From CAYJBH01 sp964370605 (lineage in GTDB: Bacteria; Bacillota; Clostridia; Oscillospirales; Ruminococcaceae): a stretch of DNA of 61,871 nt. The first letter of the stretch is position 1. Every line of letters starts with the position of its first letter. Of the stretch, positions 15,737 to 23,664 are shown one piece after another. The DNA is taken from assembly GCA_964370605.1 (NCBI GenBank), contig CAYJJX010000014.1, positions 1-61,871 of the forward strand, in the 5' to 3' direction. The notes under the pieces were generated by a model. The model ran no database searches. It was not told the DNA's origin and was given only the letters and a program-made list of their open reading frames with translations. A program made the position numbers and the translations under genes.

Positions 15737-17359
15737 CTATGGCTGTGCGACGGTTATGAGCACGGCAGTAGCCGATTGTATTGGATCACCCAGATACTGA
15801 ACATTCAGGCGATCGCCGATATTAAGTCCGGCATCGGGGGTGATGGCATCTTCGATAGAAAAGGCGAAAACACGGCCTTCGTCATCCTCGATGCAAAGCA
15901 GTCCACCGACCGAAATAACCTCTCCGACCGTCGCACCGGAGGTCTTGAAGGTTAGCGTTGTCGGTGCAAACGGTGTCGGCGCAGAATCGAAGGTAACATT
16001 GACAGCGATTGGATTGCCGGAAGGCAGATCGATATATTCTATCGTGATAGTGTCGTCACGGCGAATCGGTAACGGTGACAACACCGTCGCACCGTCACGT
16101 ACAAATTTTGTTTCTTCGCCCTCTGAAAGAAGGGTTATGAGGTTTTCATCAAGGGCAGTAACCGTTCCGCTCATCGAGGAGGTTGGCGGTTCATCGCCCT
16201 TGTCACATATCGAGATGCAATGCAAGAAGTCATTTTCATTGCGCTCTATTAAAACGTCTACCTCGTTGCCGATTGTTGGCGATTCAGATGTAAATATCCC
16301 GCTTGCCTCGTTGTGTGAAAGGGTAAAACAGTTTCCGTTTTCGGTGCGGATGCTCAGCACGCCCGGCTCGAATCTTGTCAGCACACCACTGAGTTTGAAC
16401 AATCCTTCGGTAGTGTAGCTTGTCTGTGCCATCGAGTTTGCGAAAAGCACACCGTCTGTCACGGAATAATCAACGCTGACACTGTCACCGACCGAAAGTC
16501 GACCGTTGGAAAAGGTGTTGTCGGCAGCACGAGAAAAGGAATAATATTCGCCGAGGTCGTCACGAACCATTATTATGTTGGACACGAGGTCGGTTACAGT
16601 ACCGACAACGGTGCCGCCGCTCGGCAGCTCGTCCGGAATTTGCGCTGTAATTATTTTGTTGACACCGGAGAGCGTTCCGGAATATGTTATTGAAACATTG
16701 CCGCCCTGCACAATTTCGGAGGGTAGTTCGACTCCGTCCAGTGAAAATGCGAAAAGGAGGTCATCGACGGTACGCAATATGATTGCATGTTCGGTCAGTT
16801 CCGTCACTGTGCCGTCGATACGCCCTCCGCCGTGGGAGACGATCTCGATTTGTGAAGTTTTACCGTTCTCCAAAGTTGTGATCGTCACGTAATCGCAAAC
16901 AGAGGGGATGATTCCTGACAGAATATCGGCATCGGCAATGCTGATGTTCTGTGTAGATGTGCCGGTGAGGAGGGTTAAGGTCTCTCCCTCGACACCGATG
17001 ACAACCCCATCAATTTTGACAGAGGGTTGATTTTCATTAGCAGGCGCGACAAACAGGACGTCGTCGCCATTTTTTAACACCTCGACGTCGGAGCCGACTG
17101 TCGGGGTGCCATATACTATAGCGTCAGAGGTATCGAGGGTGACCGACCCTTCCACCGTTGTCAATTTGAGTGCCGGAAGTGCGGTACCGTCGGCAACCGT
17201 GCCGATAAATTGCTCGAAAGAAGTCGAATCGGAACTCGCCATATCGGACGAGGTATCGAGAGCGGTACTGCCTGTCGTGTCAGAAGGTCCGCAAGAGACC
17301 AATAAAAATGCCGCCGTCAGCAAGAGGGTCGATATTATTTTACAAATATATTTTTTCAT
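15737..17359 (-). CDS. Surface lipoprotein built from about seven tandem beta-rich repeats
   Basis: 540 residues. The signal peptide ends in the lipobox LVSC (Cys23). A short Ser/Thr/Asp linker is followed by about seven units of 60-65 residues, at roughly 51-106, 115-175, 180-242, 250-312, 322-386, 395-457 and 470-537. Most share the pattern (I/V)xGTVTxLxxxxIxLxTxxG, then xFxL, then VGDxVxVxY, which suggests a small beta-barrel such as an OB or SH3-like fold repeated like beads. I do not recognise a named family. It heads the operon with the two GT-C-like membrane proteins, so a role as an external scaffold or polymer binder is plausible. No Shine-Dalgarno lies at normal distance; see the promoter entry. 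Confidence 0.75.
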   Translation of the reverse strand: MKKYICKIISTLLLTAAFLLVSCGPSDTTGSTALDTSSDMASSDSTSFEQFIGTVADGTALPALKLTTVEGSVTLDTSDAIVYGTPTVGSDVEVLKNGDDVLFVAPANENQPSVKIDGVVIGVEGETLTLLTGTSTQNISIADADILSGIIPSVCDYVTITTLENGKTSQIEIVSHGGGRIDGTVTELTEHAIILRTVDDLLFAFSLDGVELPSEIVQGGNVSITYSGTLSGVNKIITAQIPDELPSGGTVVGTVTDLVSNIIMVRDDLGEYYSFSRAADNTFSNGRLSVGDSVSVDYSVTDGVLFANSMAQTSYTTEGLFKLSGVLTRFEPGVLSIRTENGNCFTLSHNEASGIFTSESPTIGNEVDVLIERNENDFLHCISICDKGDEPPTSSMSGTVTALDENLITLLSEGEETKFVRDGATVLSPLPIRRDDTITIEYIDLPSGNPIAVNVTFDSAPTPFAPTTLTFKTSGATVGEVISVGGLLCIEDDEGRVFAFSIEDAITPDAGLNIGDRLNVQYLGDPIQSATAVLITVAQP

Positions 17360-17365
17360 AAGTTT

Positions 17366-17394
17366 ATTATATATTATTCCTTATCGTTTTACAA
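17366..17394 (-). promoter_or_regulatory. Promoter of the envelope operon, abutting the start codon
   Basis: On the minus strand, TTGTAA (17394-17389) and TATAAT (17371-17366) with a 17-base spacer. The expected transcription start, about seven bases after the -10 element, falls at or within two bases of the ATG at 17359. This predicts a leaderless or nearly leaderless transcript. Confidence 0.6.
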
Positions 17395-17561
17395 TGCCTA
17401 TCGCAATATTTTTCGCACCGCAGTAAGATTTTCTGGATTATGCATTCCTGTGATTAAACTGTTTTTATCGGTCAAAACTCATGATAGCAAACTTCGTCAT
17501 TACTTTTGTGATTGACCAATGATTTTTTGCTCAACTAATACACCAAAAGGGAAACTATTGC

Positions 17562-19709
17562 ATGTTTATTTTCAAGGGTTTTTCCAAAGATGCCTGTCAG
17601 CTACTGAACACCGCCATAAAACAGGGCGGCGAGATGGGATATAACTTTATAGGCAGCGAGCATATTCTACTTGCGATCGCTATGACACCGCAAAGCACTG
17701 GTGCCGCACTGCTTGCGCTACGTGGTTTGAGTGCTGTCGGCATCACGGAGCAAATAACAAAACTCAACCGCCCGAGCGCACGAAGAACAAGGCCTACACC
17801 CGATGCATTCAGCGGCTGTGCCCAGCGTCTACTCGGGCTATCCATTGCCTTTGCGGCAGAACATGCAAGGAGTGAGGCAACACCGTTTGATATTACCGCT
17901 ACAATGCTGACCATGAAAGAAAGCAGTGCCGTTCGAATACTGACCGACTGCGGAATAGATGTCGATTCGATGTATAAAGAACTGGTGCTCGGACGACTTT
18001 CCAAGGTGGCAGAACACGGGAATTCTGCCCTTTCAAGATATGGCACCGACATGATAAAGACGGCGCTTCTCAAAGGATATGATCCATGTATCGGTCGAGA
18101 GGAAGAACTGGATCGATTGATGTGTGTGCTCTGCCGCCGCAGTAAAAACAACGCTTGTCTTGTCGGCCCTGCCGGTGTGGGCAAAACGGCGGTGGCGGAA
18201 GAACTCGCCACCAGAATTGCGATGGGAAAAGCGCCGACCGCACTGCGGGCAAAGCGGCTGATATCAATCACCGCCGCCGATCTTGTTGCAGGCACAAAGT
18301 ATCGAGGAGACTTTGAAGAGCGACTGACCGCCATCATAAACGAGGTCACTAAAGCGGAAAATGTGATTCTTTTTATCGATGAGCTTCACAGTCTGCTCAG
18401 TGCAGGTGGGGCGGAGGGTGCGGTCGATGCCTCCAACATACTCAAGCCGGCGCTTGCAAGAGGGACACTTCAAATCATCGGCGCAACCACCGAAGAGGAA
18501 TATCGACGTTATATTGAGCGTGATGCCGCATTTGAACGCCGCTTTGCTCCGATAAAGGTGGAAGAGCCGACGACAGAGCAGGCGATTACTATTTTAGAAA
18601 GTGCCACCGCAAACTATGCAAAATTTCACGAGGTAGAATTCCGAGAAGAGGCGATTGCGGCGGCGGTGGAACTCTCGGTGCTTTATATGCCGTCACGACG
18701 ACTGCCGGACAAGGCACTCGACCTCATCGACGAGGCGGCATCGTACGACAGAATATTTTTGCAAAAGGGGGTGATAGAGCGTGATGACATCTTGCGAGTG
18801 CTGGACAAAAAAACCGGTTTTGCACAGCTGAGCGCCATGAGTGATCATCCGCTGGAACAAAAAATAGGAGAACATTTTTTCGGGCAGGAGCAATCCATCA
18901 AGCGACTGTGTCGTGTGATGAGACGATATAGCATGGGGTTTTGCAACGAGGCAAAACCGGCGGCATCGTTCCTTTTGGTGGGCGGTGATGGTGTCGGAAA
19001 GACAGGGCTTGCCAAAGTTTTGGCACAGGTGATGTTTTCACCGTCTCGATTTTTGACGTTGGAACTTTCGCAGTACACCCACACCTCGTCGCTCATCGGT
19101 GCGCCTGCGGGATATGTCGGACATGAAAAATCGGGGGTGCTCAGCGAATTTGTGCGCCAGAATCCGACCTCGCTACTCTTGCTTGAAGATGTGGACAAGG
19201 CGGTCGATGAGGTGCGGCAGTTGGTGCTGTCAATACTCAGCAAAGGGCAGATACAGGACAATAACGGCGCAGTGGTGGATTTTCAAAACTGTGTAATAAT
19301 CATGACGGTGAACAGCTCGGGACATGCAAACAGCCTTGGTTTTGTGGAAAGTTCAGCAAGACCAAAAATCAAGACCCTGCCGAAAAGTTTTGAGTCATCG
19401 GTGGACGAGGTGATATTCTTTGAGCGTCAGGACATAGATGTCATGACCAAAATAGTTCGTGCCAACATGCAACGGCGGCTATCGGGGCTCGAGAAAAAAG
19501 GGATGTCCTGTGAAGTTTCACAGGAGCTTGTATTTGATATAGCACGTGAGATGATTGCAAATCGACAGGGTGCAAAATTAGTTGATGCCGTAATAAAAAA
19601 CCGCCTCCTTGATCCGCTTTGTGAGCAGATGTCGGAGGTCGGAAGTTATAAGGTTACGCTTTCGGGCGGTGAAACAAGGGTGGTGCCGACACAGACGGTG
19701 CTGTCATAG
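17562..19709 (+). CDS. Clp-family AAA+ unfoldase (ClpA/ClpC-like) with divergent second ATPase module
   Basis: 715 residues. The Clp N-domain covers 1-140. The first AAA+ module has Walker A GPAGVGKT (202-209), Walker B ILFIDE (269-274) and the arginine finger region AFERRF. ClpC's coiled-coil middle domain is absent, so the layout is like ClpA. The second module has Walker A GGDGVGKT (474-481) but Walker B reads LLLLED (537-542) instead of LLLDE, the INR arginine-finger motif is replaced by FESSVDE (610-616), and the sensor-2 GAR reads GAK. LGF at 592-594 matches the tripeptide loop that docks on ClpP. It probably unfolds proteins for ClpP. No ctsR, mcsA or mcsB is adjacent; a weak TTGACC / TAATAC promoter lies upstream. 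Confidence 0.88.
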   Translation: MFIFKGFSKDACQLLNTAIKQGGEMGYNFIGSEHILLAIAMTPQSTGAALLALRGLSAVGITEQITKLNRPSARRTRPTPDAFSGCAQRLLGLSIAFAAEHARSEATPFDITATMLTMKESSAVRILTDCGIDVDSMYKELVLGRLSKVAEHGNSALSRYGTDMIKTALLKGYDPCIGREEELDRLMCVLCRRSKNNACLVGPAGVGKTAVAEELATRIAMGKAPTALRAKRLISITAADLVAGTKYRGDFEERLTAIINEVTKAENVILFIDELHSLLSAGGAEGAVDASNILKPALARGTLQIIGATTEEEYRRYIERDAAFERRFAPIKVEEPTTEQAITILESATANYAKFHEVEFREEAIAAAVELSVLYMPSRRLPDKALDLIDEAASYDRIFLQKGVIERDDILRVLDKKTGFAQLSAMSDHPLEQKIGEHFFGQEQSIKRLCRVMRRYSMGFCNEAKPAASFLLVGGDGVGKTGLAKVLAQVMFSPSRFLTLELSQYTHTSSLIGAPAGYVGHEKSGVLSEFVRQNPTSLLLLEDVDKAVDEVRQLVLSILSKGQIQDNNGAVVDFQNCVIIMTVNSSGHANSLGFVESSARPKIKTLPKSFESSVDEVIFFERQDIDVMTKIVRANMQRRLSGLEKKGMSCEVSQELVFDIAREMIANRQGAKLVDAVIKNRLLDPLCEQMSEVGSYKVTLSGGETRVVPTQTVLS

Positions 19710-19774
19710 CAAACGATAGGTTGCGAAAAGCTGAAGTCACGCAAGGTGTCACCGAGTCGTTTTAACTTAACGCT

Positions 19775-19798
19775 TGCCGAACAACGAACTATTCGGCA
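19775..19798. terminator. Weak hairpin between convergent genes
   Basis: TGCCGAA (19775-19781) pairs with TTCGGCA (19792-19798) between the Clp gene and the convergent glycosyltransferase-like gene. There is no clear T-run, so terminator function is uncertain. Confidence 0.3.
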
Positions 19799-19825
19799 GA
19801 CATTAATACACGAATATACAGATTG

Positions 19826-21139
19826 CTATTTCATGAACTTTTCGATGTGTCGTTGCCGCTTTTTTGCCTCGGACGGTTTGACATATGCCTTGTCGATATA
19901 GCCGTAAATCCTGCCGGCAAAGGCGGCAAAAGAGGGGGCAATCTTTTTCAGCTTTGTCGGATTGAACCGAAACGCATGGAAGATGTGCACGCCGACAAGG
20001 GCGCAGTATTTGAGAAGATTAAATTTCGGTTTGTATCCCTCGCCGAACACCTTTCCACGTGCCGGCTGTTGAAGCACCCGCTCCAGCAGATCGGACATGC
20101 GTTTATAGGCAGGTCGGTCGGTAACGCTGTAAAAACTTTTGAGATAGTCCTCGTCAAAAGGATATATTTCGGTGTTGCTTTGTAGGTCGCAAAGCAATTT
20201 TTCTTCGGTGTCGATAAACTGTGCCGTCTCATAGATGACGGGATCATATTCGCTCTCGATAGGACAAGGGCGGATGATGCCACAACCTTTGCCGGCAAAA
20301 TACACCTCGGCAAGGGCGGTGCTCATCCAGTTATAGACTCGATCCGACACGACCACCCACTGTTTGACGGTATAGTCCGAGACGACATGAAAGTTTTTAT
20401 ATTGTTCCTGCATCTCGACCAGTCGAGCGCATTTCCATTCGCTCGGGTGGGGGCGATAGACGATGGAGATATCGTCCTGCTTTTCCAAGGCGGTGCAAAA
20501 CCAATCAAGGGTGCTGTCCATTGAGCGTTTGTTTGTGTCACGAAAACCACGAAAGTCCAGCCCTGCCATGTTGCTGAGCTCTTCCACCTCTTTGTCGTCC
20601 ATGTTGGCATAGCCGAACGACGAGATATAGAGTATCAATTTCTTATCGGAATCAATTCCGAATCGCTCACACAACGTCGCACGGTCTTCAAAAAAACCAC
20701 TGAACTCGGGTCGCAGAAAATCAAGTTGGAGAGCTCCGGTAATCTCAAGGCTTTCACTCGGGACACCTTCTGACAACAGTCGGTTTTTTGTCGCCTCACC
20801 CCAACAGGTCTGAACGGCAAAGCGGGCATTTTCAAGGCAGTTGAACCACGGGCTTTGTTCCTGCTCTCTTGAAAGGATCTGCTCCCAGTGCAGATTGACC
20901 ACCTTGTCCAGTCGCCCGACGTTGTTATAGACATGGCTGTTTATCGACTCGTTGTTATACATACAGGAGGTGACAATCACCTTCGGTTTTTTCACGGTGA
21001 AATAGCGAAGTTTCTTTCGGTCAAGAAGCTGTCGTACCTCGACGGTATAGCCCCTTTTCTCCAGCTCCGCCTTGAGCAAAAGGATACAGTCGTACTCCCG
21101 CACGACATGCTCATATAGTATCAAAAAATCAATCGCCAT
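19826..21139 (-). CDS. Glycosyltransferase-like surface carbohydrate biosynthesis protein
   Basis: 437 residues, soluble, no signal peptide. The organisation resembles GT-B / polyglycerol-phosphate transferase-like proteins: an N-terminal Rossmann-like half beginning IDFLILYEHVVREYDCILLLKAELEKRG, a hinge near KKLILYISSFGY, and a C-terminal half with IVYRPHPSEW and a Ser/Thr-rich MSTALAEVYFAGK segment typical of nucleotide-binding C-domains. The donor is not determinable. It follows the SGNH gene by one base, with GAGGT as its ribosome-binding site inside that gene's end, so translation is probably coupled. Likely role: synthesis of the surface polymer acylated by the MBOAT/SGNH pair. Confidence 0.65.
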   Translation of the reverse strand: MAIDFLILYEHVVREYDCILLLKAELEKRGYTVEVRQLLDRKKLRYFTVKKPKVIVTSCMYNNESINSHVYNNVGRLDKVVNLHWEQILSREQEQSPWFNCLENARFAVQTCWGEATKNRLLSEGVPSESLEITGALQLDFLRPEFSGFFEDRATLCERFGIDSDKKLILYISSFGYANMDDKEVEELSNMAGLDFRGFRDTNKRSMDSTLDWFCTALEKQDDISIVYRPHPSEWKCARLVEMQEQYKNFHVVSDYTVKQWVVVSDRVYNWMSTALAEVYFAGKGCGIIRPCPIESEYDPVIYETAQFIDTEEKLLCDLQSNTEIYPFDEDYLKSFYSVTDRPAYKRMSDLLERVLQQPARGKVFGEGYKPKFNLLKYCALVGVHIFHAFRFNPTKLKKIAPSFAAFAGRIYGYIDKAYVKPSEAKKRQRHIEKFMK

Positions 21140-21140
21140 G

Positions 21141-22085
21141 TTACCTCATTGTCTCGATGTCTTGGGTGAAAAGCGTGGTGGTGAATTCAGGGAGTCCGGT
21201 GACGGGATCGAGATGAAAACCGTCATAGAACATCTCTTCGGGATATTCAATCAATTTGTCTTGCTCATAGTCGATAACCGTTATCCCCTCACTCTCAAAC
21301 CGCTTGATAACCTCTTCCATGACAAGGTCGATTCCGAGCGGCTCTATCACAAGTTCCGTTATGCTGACATGCGCAGGCGGAAGCACAAGCGTGAAGTTTA
21401 TTCCAAGCTTTTTGCATTCCTCGGCAATGGCAATGATCCTGTCCACCGCATCGTCGTTCAGATCATACCCCACACTGTTCGGATAGACACTGTCCTTTGC
21501 ATAGTCGAGTATGTTTTGGCGATAGGGAAGTGGATTGCCCTCGTCGTCCACAAAGTCGGACGGCTCCCAAATGCCTTGCTCCATCGACACCTCAGAGCGC
21601 TCCCCTCGCAGTAAAAGGCGTATCTCGTTCAACATCTCAAAGTTATAGCTGAAGTTGGTCATGTAGGCTATCGGATTGTTTACCACCAGCTCTATCTGAT
21701 CGGTGCGATCACGATAGTAATCGGTATTGAGCGTATAAAACGATATACTGAGCACCACATTTTTAAGGTTGCTGTTATTTTTCAGCGCAAATTCATAGAG
21801 ATCCAGCGCCTCGGTGACCGAGGCACCGCCGAAGCAAAGGTTGGAATATCGCTCTCCTGTTAGCTCTTGCACCAATTCCATGTCGAGATGGGCAAGCCGT
21901 GAATCTCCGATGATTATGCTGTCGCTCGGCTGTTGGATAAAGGATCGGGTGCGATATATGACACTGTTAGTGTTTGCGGTAGATTTTAAACCGAAATAGT
22001 TGTACGGCTCAAAGATAAAGAACATCACAAAATACCCTACAATGGGCAGGAGTATCAATATTATTCTCGGTAAAAGTTTTTTCAT
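21141..22085 (-). CDS. Membrane-anchored SGNH-hydrolase-like acyltransfer partner (DltD/AlgX-like role)
   Basis: 314 residues. One N-terminal membrane span (about 7-27) is followed by an extracellular SGNH-like domain. The motif IIIGDSRLAH gives the nucleophilic Ser, and DGFHLDPVTG near the C-terminus supplies the Asp and His of the triad. LCFGGASVTEALD is the Gly-containing second block. Such proteins work with MBOAT acyltransferases to move acyl groups onto extracellular polymers. It starts three bases after the MBOAT stop, which strongly supports that pairing. The acceptor polymer is unknown. Confidence 0.8.
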   Translation of the reverse strand: MKKLLPRIILILLPIVGYFVMFFIFEPYNYFGLKSTANTNSVIYRTRSFIQQPSDSIIIGDSRLAHLDMELVQELTGERYSNLCFGGASVTEALDLYEFALKNNSNLKNVVLSISFYTLNTDYYRDRTDQIELVVNNPIAYMTNFSYNFEMLNEIRLLLRGERSEVSMEQGIWEPSDFVDDEGNPLPYRQNILDYAKDSVYPNSVGYDLNDDAVDRIIAIAEECKKLGINFTLVLPPAHVSITELVIEPLGIDLVMEEVIKRFESEGITVIDYEQDKLIEYPEEMFYDGFHLDPVTGLPEFTTTLFTQDIETMR

Positions 22086-22088
22086 TCT

Positions 22089-23537
22089 CTAAAATCCGGC
22101 GTAGATAAAGCTTGCGGCGGAACCATAGCCACCGTTGTTGAGCAAGAATCCTGCAAGGCAGAACGCTATAATTATATAATAGATCACCCAGCGGTAGCGT
22201 ACCGTGCAAACGAGCTGTGACTCGGTAATATTTTTGACAAAGCAAAGATGTTCAAGCAGCAGCATTAAGATGATGGACAGTGCCGCGAACAAAAGATATC
22301 CTGCGGCGACAAGCGGCTCGGCATTGTATCCCGTGGCGGTATCGAAAAACAATCCAAAATCAAGACTGGGCTGGCTGAATATCCGTGCAAAGACGGAAAG
22401 CGCCTGCTCGACCGAACTTGCCCTGAAAAACACCAGTGAACCGCTGAATAAAAGGAAAACTACCGTCCGCTTTGCAAAAAGGCTTGGCTGTGACTGCTTT
22501 TTCTTTGGCTTGCCGACAAGGCGGTGAAGCAGTTCTTCGCCGATGCGAAATACCGCCTGCAATATGCCCCATATCAAGAAGGTCAGCCCCGCTCCGTGCC
22601 AGATACCAGATATTACAAAAAGTATAAATATCGTGCTGTACAACGGAGTGTTTTGAAAACGGTTGCCGACAAGCGGCAGTTTGGACAGCGGCTTATTCCA
22701 GACAAGAGGAGTGAAGATATAGTCTTGCAACCATCTTGAAAGTGAGATGTGCCAGCGCTGCCAAAAGGCGGAAAAGTTGGTGCTGTAAAATGGCTGTTTG
22801 AAGTTCGGTGCAAGGGTGATACCAAAGATCTGCGCCGTTCCTCTTGCGATGTCGGTATAACCGGAAAAATCAAAATAAAGCTGGAGCGTGAAAAGCAAGA
22901 CAGCCACAAACAGCACAGCGCCGCCCACCGTTTCGTCGCTAAAAATGGGTGAGATGAGCGTGGCGAGCGGTATTGCGATACAAAGTTTTTTTGCATAGCC
23001 GATTGCAAGAATAAAAAGCCCCTCTGCCGATGTGCGATAGTCAAACTTTAGCGGTTTTGAAAGTTCACAGAGCAATGTGTCGGTGCGTGGAATGGGTCCT
23101 GCAGAAAGGTGTGCGAAAAAGCCGATGAAAAGGCTGTACCGCAGAAAGTTCTTTTCTGCCTTTGCCGCCTTGGTCGCAACATCGACAAGATAGCCGATGG
23201 TGGAAAAGGTGTAGTAGCTGATGCCGACCGGCATGAGTATTTGAAATTCTTCCGGTAAAAAGAGGTAAGAGTATTTGAAAAAACAAAGCACAATCACGGC
23301 GGCAAGCACCGTGACGGTCAATATTCCGACCGTACGCCCCTTTTCCAGCGCCAAACCACCAAAATATCCGACAACAACATAACAAGGAAGAACATAGAAC
23401 AGGCTCGGTGCAAATGCTATGTAAAAATACAGGCTGACCAGCACCAAAAAGCCGACACGCAGGCGAGACGGCAACAAATAAAAAGCCGCTGCACAAAGCG
23501 GCAAAAATATAAGGTATGAAGTGGATAAAAAGTCCAT
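22089..23537 (-). CDS. MBOAT family membrane O-acyltransferase (AlgI/DltB-like)
   Basis: 482 residues with about 11 membrane spans. The MBOAT core is clear: FYSTNFSAFWQRWHISLSRWLQDYIFTPL and the catalytic-histidine region FVISGIWHGAGLTFLIWG. AlgI-like members pass acyl groups through the membrane for O-acetylation of exopolysaccharide; DltB does this for D-alanine on teichoic acid. The absence of dltA/dltC nearby argues for O-acetylation rather than D-alanylation. It is first in a three-gene operon with the SGNH protein and the glycosyltransferase-like protein. The nearest ribosome-binding site (GGAG) is about 15 bases from the ATG. Confidence 0.92.
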   Translation of the reverse strand: MDFLSTSYLIFLPLCAAAFYLLPSRLRVGFLVLVSLYFYIAFAPSLFYVLPCYVVVGYFGGLALEKGRTVGILTVTVLAAVIVLCFFKYSYLFLPEEFQILMPVGISYYTFSTIGYLVDVATKAAKAEKNFLRYSLFIGFFAHLSAGPIPRTDTLLCELSKPLKFDYRTSAEGLFILAIGYAKKLCIAIPLATLISPIFSDETVGGAVLFVAVLLFTLQLYFDFSGYTDIARGTAQIFGITLAPNFKQPFYSTNFSAFWQRWHISLSRWLQDYIFTPLVWNKPLSKLPLVGNRFQNTPLYSTIFILFVISGIWHGAGLTFLIWGILQAVFRIGEELLHRLVGKPKKKQSQPSLFAKRTVVFLLFSGSLVFFRASSVEQALSVFARIFSQPSLDFGLFFDTATGYNAEPLVAAGYLLFAALSIILMLLLEHLCFVKNITESQLVCTVRYRWVIYYIIIAFCLAGFLLNNGGYGSAASFIYAGF

Positions 23538-23664
23538 AGACGGTATTGGGTTCTCCGTTGTTTTTTTGGAAAAAAATAATCTATATAAAGATATGATATA
23601 TAGCTACTCACTTTTAGTTCTTCGTTTTTAGTCACAAGTGTGTTTTACACCTGCCAATTTACCC

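Noticed and set aside
17470..17490. GGTCAAA half-site upstream of the Clp gene as a CtsR operator
   Set aside because: CtsR sites need two tandem GGTCAAA units; only one is present and no ctsR gene is adjacent.
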